From the NCBI RefSeq assembly GCF_022662105.1, contig NZ_JAKMCP010000001.1:930001-994000 (forward strand): a stretch of DNA of 64,000 bases. The letters are read 5' to 3'. Below, piece by piece: positions 51,919 to 62,000 of this stretch; position 1 is the first letter of the stretch; every line of letters begins with the position of its first letter. Source of the DNA: Aestuariivivens sediminis. GTDB lineage: Bacteria > Bacteroidota > Bacteroidia > Flavobacteriales > Flavobacteriaceae. The notes under the pieces were generated by a model. The model was not told the origin of the DNA. It searched no databases and saw only the letters and a program-made list of their open reading frames with translations. The position numbers and the translations under genes were made by a program.

Positions 51919-54759
51919 CTAATCTGCCATTTCTTTAACCTGAGCACCTTCTATAAACCCATGGTTTAGCACCCGATTTCCCAATGCGATCACCAATGCC
52001 TTCGAAATTTCGCCAAATGAATAGGGGTCCCGATCCTGTTCAAAGCCCATAAGCATCGTTTCAGCCATGCATGCAAAGGCTTGTCCATCCTCTAAAAAAA
52101 GACCGGGAGGATACAGATTTTCACCGTTAACCAACCTCACTATACCGCCCTTTACCACTTGAAAATCCTTGTCTTCCAGCAAGTCCTTTTCACAGTTTAA
52201 CGGAACGGAGATATCACATATAAACGCTCCTTTTTTTAAATAGGCTTTATTAAGGAAGGGGGTTGGATCGCTGGTAGCCACTACGATCACATCGCAATCA
52301 CGAAGGCGATTTAAATCCGTCCCAATTTCAATTTTCTTATCGGACTCAAATTGCTTAGTGTAGGCGTTCCAAATGTTGACATAATGGGAACTTGATTGAT
52401 GCTCTGAAGCACCCTTGTCCATATCGAGCCGGTTAATTTGATCATAGATCACATTGTCGTACGCCTTCCCTTCCGCAAGGTCCTTTAAGATTTCCTGTAT
52501 TAAAAACCCGGCATGGTCCATGAGTTTATTCGGGTTGCCATTAAACCGCCCCAATAACAGCATTTTATCGCATTGATCCGCCACCATGGTGGATAATACT
52601 TTGGCTATGTTACCCCCTGCACCAATTACGGCCAGTTTGGTGGATTGCCCTTTACGGTTTATTATGGCTTCATATACTTTTTGCACTACGGTAAAGGCGG
52701 TATAACCATTGCCCGTTGTCACTCGAATATGGGGATTGGTTATGGCCTTACCGTTTTGCATGATCATTGAATTGTATTGTCCAAGACCTATTTTGGTAAT
52801 TCCCAGATGGTATAAAAGGTCAATGCCTTTATTACAAATCCCCTGATATTTTATGATATTCCCCATAGACTCCCGCATATCATCAATGATCATTTTAGCG
52901 GTAAAGGACAGCCCTACAAAACTGATACAAATTTCCCGGCCCGCGGCATCCTTTATTCTGTTGCGACCAATCACTACGGGTTCAGAAAAAGGGCTTAGTC
53001 TTTCTATCAGATAAAGAACCAGGTCCTCCGGTAAAATATCCAGGGAAGGCAAATAAGCCCGAATGGTATGCACATCTATATAGTGGAGCAAAAACCCAAC
53101 CTCATCCATGCTACCGTCCATTTCATCCCATTTTACCCTTTGGGGATTAAAATTTGAAACAGGTCGGAGATGTTGCCCTCTTTTGGGCAACAGAAAGGAT
53201 ATCAATGCGTAGAAATCGCCATACATCAAAATTTTACATAATTCCTCCAAGGCCTCAATCCATTGATTGATCTCCGCTTTATCCATAAATAAAGAAGGTA
53301 GGAGTCTAAGGGTTCTGGGGTCCGACAGGGTTACGGAAACCCTGATATGCTTTTCATTAAGTAAATACGCTGACAAGACATACCCAAAATAATTGGAACG
53401 GGATATCCCCTGAAGTCCAAAACTGGTGCTGTAATCCATACTTTCAAAACGGATTCCAATCATCAGTCCCAGGCCTCTTACTTCGCGTATAATTTGAGGG
53501 TATCGGTTCTGTAAATCCACCAAAGCATCAAATAAACAGGCACTTACGCCCGGTATCCTGTGACAGTTTTTTTCCAGTAATTCAAGACTTTTATGCGCCA
53601 TAACCGTACTGTAGTCATCTTCGGCAAAGGTGGATGAATGCAAGACATCAAACTCAGGGATGTACAACCGCTTTTCAATGGCTACGGCGCTTATTTTGGC
53701 AAGTCCGCCCCCTAGGGATTTCCCTAAAATATAGTAATCGGCACTGACCTTGTGATGAAAGGAGGCTAGAAACGGTCCTGTTCTAAAGCACCCACATTGG
53801 ATCTCATCGAAAATCAACGGAATGTTATACGCTTTGGTGAATCTCCTTAAATCCGTCAGGAATTCCTTCGACACCACATGTATGCCCCCTTCTCCAATGA
53901 TGGGTTCCAGGATCGCGGCGGCAATTAAATTGAAAGTCTTCGTTTTAAATACAAGTTTTCCGTCCTTGGATACTTTTGGTATGGAAATCTCAATCTCATT
54001 TTCTTTAAACAGGGCTTCGGGGCATTCCGTATTTATATCCAGATAGATCGTTTCAAAGGGGGCATTCCTTAAAAATGGCATCCTAAAGGCTTGATTGGAG
54101 GTAACGGAAAGCGCCCCTAAGGTTTTACCGTGAAAGGACTTATTTGAAGCTACAATTTTTGGTCGGTATGTATTTGAATTCTTATTCAATGATTCCATGA
54201 GAGACCGTAACGCCTCGATGGAATGAATTTCATAATCGTTATACATAAGGGGGCTCTGAGGACAGGTGTTAAAAAACGATTCCTGAATATTCATCAGTTC
54301 CCTGGACAGGTCATTATCGATTGCCATGAGTTTATTATAAAACGTCAGCATGGCATGCTTTATCGCGGCTTCAACAGCTTCGGTTCCGGAATTGAGAACC
54401 ATGGTCGTGTAGTTCGCACGGGTTTGAGAACCTATAAGGTCATTGATCTTATGGCAAAGGGCATCCAATTTTGATTTTTTAGATAATTGATGGTGGGCAC
54501 AGACATGGTCTCCGAGCAATTCCTGCGCTGTTCTTATGAGATCCGGATGATTATGCCCAAGAAGCAACGAACCATAGCCCCCTGCGAGATCAAGATATTT
54601 TACCTGCTCTTGTCCCGCATCACTATACAAGTAATTCCCTTTGGCATGATGAAATTCCTTGTCCAGTTTTAAAATAGACAACAACTCCTGCAAATAGGGT
54701 TTCGTATAGCTTGTATTATGAGATTCCTGCATAATGCATTTTATTTTTTGAAATGTCAC
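51919..54759 (-). CDS. Class III aminotransferase fused to acyl-ACP-reductase (AAR)-like module
   Basis: A 946-residue two-enzyme protein. Residues about 20-510 are a PLP class III (ornithine-type) aminotransferase: NSGTEAVEAA (123-132), IFDEIQCGCFRTGP (from 317), and Schiff-base Lys347 in LGKSLGGG. Residues about 560-940 resemble cyanobacterial acyl-ACP reductase (AAR): TTGNGYTAFTV, nucleotide-binding VIGAGGNIAK (713-720), VVKGGIVRLVNGE, and FACMAETMLMGFE with Cys897 at the place of the AAR catalytic Cys. Together they could reduce an acyl thioester to an aldehyde and transaminate it to a primary amine in one polypeptide. PigE and TamH in prodiginine and tambjamine pathways do similar chemistry. 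The start overlaps the upstream gene by 44 bp; Met10 is an alternative. Confidence 0.85.
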   Translation of the reverse strand: MTFQKIKCIMQESHNTSYTKPYLQELLSILKLDKEFHHAKGNYLYSDAGQEQVKYLDLAGGYGSLLLGHNHPDLIRTAQELLGDHVCAHHQLSKKSKLDALCHKINDLIGSQTRANYTTMVLNSGTEAVEAAIKHAMLTFYNKLMAIDNDLSRELMNIQESFFNTCPQSPLMYNDYEIHSIEALRSLMESLNKNSNTYRPKIVASNKSFHGKTLGALSVTSNQAFRMPFLRNAPFETIYLDINTECPEALFKENEIEISIPKVSKDGKLVFKTKTFNLIAAAILEPIIGEGGIHVVSKEFLTDLRRFTKAYNIPLIFDEIQCGCFRTGPFLASFHHKVSADYYILGKSLGGGLAKISAVAIEKRLYIPEFDVLHSSTFAEDDYSTVMAHKSLELLEKNCHRIPGVSACLFDALVDLQNRYPQIIREVRGLGLMIGIRFESMDYSTSFGLQGISRSNYFGYVLSAYLLNEKHIRVSVTLSDPRTLRLLPSLFMDKAEINQWIEALEELCKILMYGDFYALISFLLPKRGQHLRPVSNFNPQRVKWDEMDGSMDEVGFLLHYIDVHTIRAYLPSLDILPEDLVLYLIERLSPFSEPVVIGRNRIKDAAGREICISFVGLSFTAKMIIDDMRESMGNIIKYQGICNKGIDLLYHLGITKIGLGQYNSMIMQNGKAITNPHIRVTTGNGYTAFTVVQKVYEAIINRKGQSTKLAVIGAGGNIAKVLSTMVADQCDKMLLLGRFNGNPNKLMDHAGFLIQEILKDLAEGKAYDNVIYDQINRLDMDKGASEHQSSSHYVNIWNAYTKQFESDKKIEIGTDLNRLRDCDVIVVATSDPTPFLNKAYLKKGAFICDISVPLNCEKDLLEDKDFQVVKGGIVRLVNGENLYPPGLFLEDGQAFACMAETMLMGFEQDRDPYSFGEISKALVIALGNRVLNHGFIEGAQVKEMAD

Positions 54760-55768
54760 TCATTGGGACCTTATCCTCATGATAAACACGATGGCCCCCG
54801 GTATGCGATGTATAGCTCAACTGGTTTCTCAGGCTGTTGAAAAGCCATCGAATCATCCTGTTATGATGATAGAGACACATTTTATTATTCCTTTTATAGG
54901 CTCCAAACCGGGCTTTGGAAATTTCGGCGGTTTGACCAAGATTTATGACATGACATTCTCTATGGATTCCTTCCTTGATGATCTCAATCAAATTATTGGT
55001 ATAGGAATCATACGTATCCCGGGCCTTATAATCCAGTCCTCCAAAAAGGAAATAAAGGGTCTTATTTTCCTCCAGCGTAATATTCCAGTACAACAGTTTT
55101 TCGTTATCGTAAAAGGAATTCAGATTAAAGGGTTCCGGAAGGGTTTTAAAAAAGGCCATACTCAATATTTCAAGTTTGGTTTTCGAGCGTTTAACCACCT
55201 CAAGATAGAGTTCATAATGGCGTTCTGTAAATGCCCCACAAGGTTCCCTACGTCCGGTAACAGTAGCTGTTTTATCCAGTGCTTTTAGGATACGTCTGCG
55301 ATATGGATGTCTCAATGCCTGCATGTACCCCTCCCAACTGTCATGTTCTATTTGAAAAATCATACTGGGCAAAGAGGTCATGTTAATGGTCTTGAAGTTG
55401 GGCAGGTCCTGTGCGTAATTTAAACAGAGCACTATCCCGCGTTCCTTCCGAAATATATGGGACAAAAGCGTCTCCACATAGGGATCACTTCCCCATACAC
55501 CGCTTTCGTCATTTGAAATGGGTAATCCAATAACCTGCATGGGAAGTTTAAGTTCCAGTTTTGAAAAGGTAAAGAGATTAATCTTTAAGGAATACACTAC
55601 CGCTCCGGCACATAAAACCCCCTTTTCATGGAGCGTATAATAGCGCTGATTCGAATGATTCGTCCGTTCCAAGTGCGACAAGAAGGAACGCTTCTGATAG
55701 ATGGAATGCGCGATATGGTCCCATTCGGGACTTAATTCTTGAACCTTGTTAACTTTTTCAATACTCAC
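54716..55768 (-). CDS. FemAB/GNAT-like transferase
   Basis: A 350-residue protein that looks like the double-GNAT FemAB/peptidoglycan-ligase-like or GNAT acyltransferase group. Visible features are HPYRRRILKALDK in the middle, and the C-terminal lobe NKTLYFLFGGLDYKARD, YTNNLIEIIKEGI, VINLGQTAEISKARFGA. Such proteins join acyl or aminoacyl groups to amines. No exact family can be given. It lies 11 bp after a radical SAM gene and overlaps the fusion gene, so it is part of the same operon and may condense the pathway amine with an acyl group. Confidence 0.7.
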   Translation of the reverse strand: MSIEKVNKVQELSPEWDHIAHSIYQKRSFLSHLERTNHSNQRYYTLHEKGVLCAGAVVYSLKINLFTFSKLELKLPMQVIGLPISNDESGVWGSDPYVETLLSHIFRKERGIVLCLNYAQDLPNFKTINMTSLPSMIFQIEHDSWEGYMQALRHPYRRRILKALDKTATVTGRREPCGAFTERHYELYLEVVKRSKTKLEILSMAFFKTLPEPFNLNSFYDNEKLLYWNITLEENKTLYFLFGGLDYKARDTYDSYTNNLIEIIKEGIHRECHVINLGQTAEISKARFGAYKRNNKMCLYHHNRMIRWLFNSLRNQLSYTSHTGGHRVYHEDKVPMSDISKNKMHYAGIS

Positions 55769-55779
55769 TTCAACCGGTA

Positions 55780-57300
55780 TTACATTGGAACTTCAGAGGG
55801 CACCTTTTCGGAACTATGTATGAATGCTTTAAATGCGTCATGCCTAAATTTATCGCTAAAGGTTAGGTTTTCAGGACGTGGTCCTTTAAATCTTGATCTT
55901 CTTATCTCCTTTGGGGAGTGATGGGTGTAACTGAATAAAAATTGTCTGCCAATCTTCAACGCACCCAGTATCAGCCTCCAGTAATCGCGTGTCCAAATGG
56001 ATGGAAGGGTTCTAAAGGTGTTTACACGTGCACTTCTCATGTTTAGCGTCGTTTGCGCATAAAGTTTTAGAAGCTCCCAGTAATACGCCTTTAATGAAAC
56101 TTTAGTTGGAGACAATTGATGAGACAGGTCAAACAAGCTGTGTGCATCCTCGGGAACCGTAAGCTGGTCTTTGAATTCATGATAATTTTCAGCGCCGGGT
56201 AAAGGGGTTGCCGGAGATATATTGACATAATATAAATGGTTATCATTAATAAATTTTGCAAGACGTCTCCAATCCGCTTTAGTGTAATCCGGGCCCGGAA
56301 TAAGTGATCCGTAAGTGTCAATCTCATGTTTTCTTAACACCTTAATGGCTTCAATATTGCAATAGGCCGGCAACTGTTTGTTCATGCCGTCCAATTCTTC
56401 ATCCGTGGTAGCCTCAAGACCAATAAAAACAGCCTTGAGTCCCAATTGCGCCCAATGCGCAATAATATCTTCATTTTCCGCCACGAAATCCGCTCGCGCA
56501 TAACAGAGATAGTTTTTCTTAATGTTATGTTTCCGAATAAGTCTTGATAGTTCATTGAGCCTGCTTTTATTGATGAGGAAGATGTCGTCGACAATATAAA
56601 TTTCATCGGATTCTATGGTCAACAATTCCGCTACAATGGATTGTGGGGACCTGCTGTATGGCAGTCCATCGGTAATTTTCCAGGTAAAACAGAAGTTGCA
56701 TTTATACCAGCATCCCCATGTGGTTTTCATCGTTGCCACGGGACGATGCATCAGGTAATAGTACTTATGTCGAAGGTGGGACACCAGGCTGCGGCTTGGG
56801 AACGGTAAATCGTCCGGTTTGGGCATGTAGGCCCTTTTTTTGGTGCTATACAATTTCCCTTCCCCATAAGGAATGGCAATTCCGGAAACCTCCGTCAGGG
56901 AGGTTCCGTATTCAATAGCATCAATGATTTCAGGCATGACCATGGTGCCATCTCCCATGCCTATAATGTCGACAGAGATATCGGCAAAATCCTGCGGAAC
57001 CAGGGTGGCGTGAACGCCACCTACCACCGTAATGCAATCGGATTTCACCGATTTTACATAGCGGAATATTTTCAACACTTCATTCGTCCCCGTTTTATAA
57101 CAGCTACTCACCACAACGTCCGGATTGAAATCCAAAAACCGTTGTTTAAACCCGCGTTCCACCAAATGATCAAATAGCATTAGTTCATGTCTTTCGAGAT
57201 TTGCGGCAACATATTCCAATTCCAGGGGCTCACAGATCATGATGTGCTTGAGTCCGATGGTATGTTTTGGCACCGGTGGACGAACTAATAAAATTTTCAT
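55780..57300 (-). CDS. B12-binding-domain radical SAM enzyme 1
   Basis: A 506-residue radical SAM protein with an N-terminal cobalamin-type Rossmann domain (about 1-140: ILLVRPPVPKH, VVSSCYKTGT, TVVGGVHATL, IGMGDGT) and a radical SAM core whose [4Fe-4S] cysteines are Cys197, Cys201 and Cys204 (GCWYKCNFCF). The layout is that of BchE/HpnJ-type and class B methyltransferases. They methylate or rearrange unactivated carbons. The C-terminal region (from about 400) is family-specific and unrecognised. 43 bp after the second radical SAM gene. Confidence 0.88.
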   Translation of the reverse strand: MKILLVRPPVPKHTIGLKHIMICEPLELEYVAANLERHELMLFDHLVERGFKQRFLDFNPDVVVSSCYKTGTNEVLKIFRYVKSVKSDCITVVGGVHATLVPQDFADISVDIIGMGDGTMVMPEIIDAIEYGTSLTEVSGIAIPYGEGKLYSTKKRAYMPKPDDLPFPSRSLVSHLRHKYYYLMHRPVATMKTTWGCWYKCNFCFTWKITDGLPYSRSPQSIVAELLTIESDEIYIVDDIFLINKSRLNELSRLIRKHNIKKNYLCYARADFVAENEDIIAHWAQLGLKAVFIGLEATTDEELDGMNKQLPAYCNIEAIKVLRKHEIDTYGSLIPGPDYTKADWRRLAKFINDNHLYYVNISPATPLPGAENYHEFKDQLTVPEDAHSLFDLSHQLSPTKVSLKAYYWELLKLYAQTTLNMRSARVNTFRTLPSIWTRDYWRLILGALKIGRQFLFSYTHHSPKEIRRSRFKGPRPENLTFSDKFRHDAFKAFIHSSEKVPSEVPM

Positions 57301-57343
57301 ATCTCTAGTTTTAATTTAAACCTTCTGTTACCTCAAAAAAACA

Positions 57344-58693
57344 CTACACAATTCCGGGGGTGATCCCGCGTCGAATGTGGTTTTGATAGATCATATTTGT
57401 CCCAAAGACAAATAATCTCATGAAATAATTTAATCCGGCAGGATTTCCTTTTAATCGTTTTATGATATTTTTAGTGGAATACAAGCGTTTATACAGATTC
57501 CAATAGCCTTCCTGCAGGGTTTGTGCCGACATCCTTTTAGGATGAAAAACGGCAGAACCTCCTACATATTTCTTAAAGTCAAAATCAAAAATTCGGCCTT
57601 CCTCCATTAATTGATTATACATGGGGGTTCCGGGTACCGGGGTTAAAATGTACATCCTTGGTAATGCAATTTTATGGGTCATAAGGAATTTAAACGTACG
57701 GTCAAAAACAGTCTCGTCATCGCCATCAAGCCCCAGGATCATCTCTGTACTAATTTCAATGCCATGCTTTTTTATGTTGGCGAAGGCGGTGCCGTAATTC
57801 TTAGGATCGTTCCACTCCTTGTCGATATGGGTAAGACTCTCCTCGTTAACCGTTTCTATTCCAAAGGACAAAATTCTACACCCGCTGTCGTAGGCCAGCT
57901 GAAGCATCTCATCCTCCTTGGCGATTTGCAAACTACACTGACTGGCCCATATGATCTTTTCCGGGATCAAGGCAGTCCATAATGCTTTGCAGTAATTAAA
58001 ATCTACGCCTATGTTATCATCAATAAACGTTATGTACTTACTCCCATGGGCTTTTGCCGCCCTAACGTCCCTTATCACCTGGTCGACCGGTCTTTTGCGG
58101 TAACTCCGTTTAAAAAACTCTGAAATGGAACAAAATGTACATGGAAAAGGACATCCGCGAGTGGCTTGAACGGGTCTCCAGAACCCATAATACTTGGCGT
58201 TGAATTTATCATAGGAGGGGGGTGGAAAAGCCGTGACATCGGGAACTTTTTCCATGGTATAAATAGGCTTGATCTCATCGTTCAGATAGTCCCTTAAAAA
58301 CCGTGGCCAGGTATCTTCCGCTTCTCCTTTAATGATCACATCGGTATGGGGTTTGGTCATGGCATCATCAAATAATGAAATAGCGATACCTCCCATGACC
58401 ACTATCGCTCCCCGTTTTCTGAATTCGTCCCCAATTTGATACGCCCGGATCACTCCGGCGCCTCCCATTCCCGTAAGCCCGACAATATCCCATTTCTCAT
58501 CCCATGGAATGGGCTCCGAAGTTTCAGAAACACAAGTAACCTCAAAATCATCCGGAGTTATAGCCGCCAGTTGAGGCATGGTTAATCCCGGCAAATAGGT
58601 TTTTCGCTGTACAATAGGGTTTCCCTCCCTATCCAAGCCCGTTGGGCTTATTAGAAGAATTCTCGCTTTACTCACATTAAAATTATACTCCAA
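57344..58693 (-). CDS. B12-binding-domain radical SAM enzyme 2
   Basis: A 449-residue radical SAM protein: cobalamin-type domain (about 10-145: ILLISPTGLDREG, WDIVGLTGMGGAG, VVMGGIAISL, IKGEAEDTW), iron-sulfur cysteines Cys181, Cys185, Cys188 (GCPFPCTFCS), then the usual core motifs ITFIDDNIGVD and ILSFGIETVNEESL. The C-terminal part looks like the DUF4070 tail seen in this group. It is the first gene of the operon. The start is TTG (CAA on the plus strand at 58691-58693); no ATG is available nearby. The N-terminal B12 histidine motif DxHxxG is not visible, as is common in this subgroup. Confidence 0.87.
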   Translation of the reverse strand: MEYNFNVSKARILLISPTGLDREGNPIVQRKTYLPGLTMPQLAAITPDDFEVTCVSETSEPIPWDEKWDIVGLTGMGGAGVIRAYQIGDEFRKRGAIVVMGGIAISLFDDAMTKPHTDVIIKGEAEDTWPRFLRDYLNDEIKPIYTMEKVPDVTAFPPPSYDKFNAKYYGFWRPVQATRGCPFPCTFCSISEFFKRSYRKRPVDQVIRDVRAAKAHGSKYITFIDDNIGVDFNYCKALWTALIPEKIIWASQCSLQIAKEDEMLQLAYDSGCRILSFGIETVNEESLTHIDKEWNDPKNYGTAFANIKKHGIEISTEMILGLDGDDETVFDRTFKFLMTHKIALPRMYILTPVPGTPMYNQLMEEGRIFDFDFKKYVGGSAVFHPKRMSAQTLQEGYWNLYKRLYSTKNIIKRLKGNPAGLNYFMRLFVFGTNMIYQNHIRRGITPGIV

Positions 58694-59052
58694 GTTGGAA
58701 GTAAAAGTAAACAGGGACTATGGGTAGCTAAAGCATCGGATACGATCTTGACTTATAAAACCAAAATCAGATAAATATAAGAAATATCTCATGTAAATAA
58801 CTATTCGGTGTTCACATTTATTAATTCTGCATCCGGTAGAGGTAGGGCCGGTGTGGGTTCCGGCTTTGTATTGGATACATAGTCCTCTAGCCCATGGATG
58901 ATCCCCCCGATCCGGATTATCCTTTGGCTGTTCACCTTCCTCATGAGGTCTCTTTCTGCACGGTACCGGACCATCCCGATCAAATAATATGCCCGCCGCA
59001 GTTAAAATTGTTCAAAATAAGCTATCTTTAAATCCACTAACTAAACCATTTA
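58694..59052. other. 359-bp divergent intergenic region with a possible small gene
   Basis: It separates the operon of region D from the DUF1553 gene, which read in opposite directions, so both promoters should be here. A minus-strand frame of 60 residues (58801-58983) is the only coding signal. The A/T-rich part next to 58694-58800 is the likely promoter zone of the radical SAM operon; no clear motif was found. Confidence 0.55.
58801..58983 (-). CDS. Possible small hypothetical protein or gene remnant
   Basis: A 60-residue frame (MIGMVRYRAERDLMRKVNSQ at the start, ending ELINVNTE). The composition looks protein-like and the stretch is richer in G+C than its surroundings. There is no recognised domain, no signal peptide and no clear ribosome site. 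It may be the tail of a decayed gene or a chance frame in a divergent promoter region. Confidence 0.25.
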   Translation of the reverse strand: MIGMVRYRAERDLMRKVNSQRIIRIGGIIHGLEDYVSNTKPEPTPALPLPDAELINVNTE

Positions 59053-62000
59053 TTGGGTATCCTATCTTTAAATAAATCGCGTTCTCCATCCAGAGGATGG
59101 ACATATCCTGTTCTCCTATTCTTTATTTGGATGAATTTTGGATGTTCAGGACGTTTGCCCAAGGAAATTTCTCAGGCTTATGCCTCCTTACCTGAAATTG
59201 TCGACTATAACTTCCATATTAAACCCATTCTATCCGACCGCTGTTATACCTGTCATGGCCCGGATGACCAGACAAGAAAGGCCGGATTGCGGCTGGATGT
59301 TGAAGAAGCAGCCTTTAAAAGACTGGAATCCGGCCATCATGCATTTGTAAAAGGCAGTTTGCGCAAGAGTGAAGCGATTCACAGACTATTAAGTGATGAT
59401 CCCAATGTGATGATGCCACCTCCCGATTCGGAACTCACAATGTCCGCCCGTGAGATTGCCATGATCGCCAAATGGATCGAGCAAGGTTCCCAATGGAAGG
59501 AACACTGGTCGTTTCTTGCTTTGAAAAAACCGGCCATACCCGAGTTATCCAACGACTGGCCAAGACGGAATGACATCGATTATTTCATTCAAAATAATTT
59601 GGAGCAGCTGGGTCTGCAACCCGCTTCGGAAACGGATAGAGCACATTTGATTCGACGGGTAACCATGGATCTTACGGGTTTGCCCCCAACGGTAGCGGAG
59701 ATTGATGCCTTTCTGAATGATCCTTCGGAAGAGGCCTATGAACAGGTGGTCGACCGGTTGTTACTGACGGATGCTTTTGCTGAACGCATGACTCAGGAAT
59801 GGATGGATGTATCCCGTTATTCAGACTCTCATGGCATGTCCTTTGATGGCTCCCGAACCTCATGGCCCTTTCGGGATTGGGTGATAAAGGCCTTCAAAAA
59901 CAATATGCCCTACAATACGTTCATCACCCACCAACTGGCCGGGGATCTTATTCCGGATGCCGATGAACAGTCCCGCATAGCAACCGCATTTGTAAGAATG
60001 AACCCTTTGGAAGGTTCGGCAGGGTCCATAGATGAAGAGTTTCGTATTGAATATGTGAATGAAAGGGCCGGAGTTACCGGAACCGCGCTTCTCGGACTTA
60101 CCCTGGAATGTGCGAAATGCCATGACCACAAATTTGATCCTATCACTCAAAAGGAATTCTATCAGATGTCAGCATTTTTTAACCATACCATGGAATATGG
60201 TCTCGCCCCGGCAGATTCGGATAGGGCACCTACCCTTATGCTCCTTAATGATGAGGAGAAATCCAAAATCAACACCTACCTGGCATCGCTTCAAACCGAA
60301 GAAAAAGCAGTAGAACAGCTAAAAAGAGAAGCCCGTTCCCAATATCATAAACCCCTTCCAAAAGGCATCGTTTCAGAGCCCATGGGCCACTACGCCTTTA
60401 ATACCATAAAACCGTATAAAAAAGAAATCAAGAAAAAGAAAGACGAGGAGGAGGAAAAAGATAAAAAGAAGGCAAAAAAGAAAGCAAAAAAGAAGGAGTA
60501 TAAGGAATTACAGATGCTGGATGACAATACGGACGCCGAGGCCAATTTAAACATCACACTCACAGAGGGAAAATATGGTAAGGCCGCCTATTTCAATGAG
60601 GAATATGATGAGATATACCTGCGGAAAATTGGGGAGTTCGACCATTTCGATCCTTTTAGCGTAAGCACCTGGATCCGTACCGAAAAGGACACCGTAGGAG
60701 CCTCGCAGACCATTATAGGCAATTCCGGTACGGTATTCCAATTTCATCGTGGTTGGGAACTCGCATTGGATTCCCTCAATCATGTTCGGGTCAGACTGAT
60801 CCGTCGTTTGCCGGATGAGCTTTGTTCCGTAAGTACTTTAAGTCCCATTCCTGCCAACACCTGGCAGCATATCGGGTTCACATATGACGGCAGCAAATCG
60901 GCGAAGGGCATCTCTATTTTTCTGAATGGCAGAAAAGTTAAAACCCAAACCCATTCGGACCAGCTCAAACGATCGATGATCCCGGTGAGCTTTAAAATGA
61001 AACGCGATTCCATTCCTCTGAAAGTGGGAAGAAGCTTTCGCCTATGGACCGAAGATCTGGGCCTGTTCCAAGGCGCCATTGACGACATCAAAATTTATGA
61101 TCATCAGTTATCGCAGTGGGAAATGGCCACGCTGGGTGAAGCCGAAATAGATTCGAATTCAGAAGCAATAAAAGAGGAGTACTGGTTTTTAAAGGATCCC
61201 GCTTTGGCTGTGAAAAGAAAGGGAATCCGTGAAACCAGAATTCAAATGGGTAAGATTCTGGACAGCGCGAACGAATTGATGGTAATGGAAGACATGAAGC
61301 TCCCACGAAAGACCTATATCCTGGAGAAAGGCATTTATAATCAGCATGGTGAGGCGGTTGAACCCGGAGGAATCGATAAGGTGCTTCCATACCGCAGTGA
61401 TTTCCCCAAAAACAGACTCGGGCTGGCCAGGTGGCTTTTTGATGATAAAAATCCCATTGTTGCCCGGGTAGCCGTGAATCGATACTGGCAGATGATCTTC
61501 GGGAGAGGATTGGTTAAAACCGCTGAAGATTTCGGAAGCCAGGGGGAACGTCCGAGTCATCCCGAATTGTTGGATTGGCTTGCTGTCGATTTTAAGGACC
61601 ATGGTTGGGATATCAAGCGCAGCATCAAACAAATGGTGCTGTCCCATGCCTACAGGCAAACCTCCTACTGTCCCGAAAGCTTGCGTGAGACGGATCCCGA
61701 AAACAGATATCTGGCTCGGAGTCCATCGTATCGCTGGCCGGCAGAAATGATTCGTGACCATGCCCTGAAGGCGAGCGGATTATTGGTTGAAGACATCGGA
61801 GGACCCAGTGTTAAACCCTATCAGCCTGAAGGCCTTTGGAAAGAAGTTGGAATGTCTTCCGAAACCTTGAAGACCTATGAGCAGGACAAAGGCAACAAGT
61901 TATACCGACGCAGTCTTTATACCTTCTCCAGACGATTCGCGCCTAATCCAACCATGATAAATTTTGATGCCACTTCCAGGGAAATCTGCACCATACGGCG

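Noticed and set aside
45743-58693. Hopanoid-type cluster, because of MMPL (HpnN-like) and radical SAM genes
   Set aside because: No squalene-hopene cyclase or squalene synthesis gene is present, and the AAR-aminotransferase fusion does not fit.
61189-61761. 190-residue open frame on the minus strand inside the DUF1553 gene
   Set aside because: It is the antisense of a well-supported gene, with no domain and no plausible start region.
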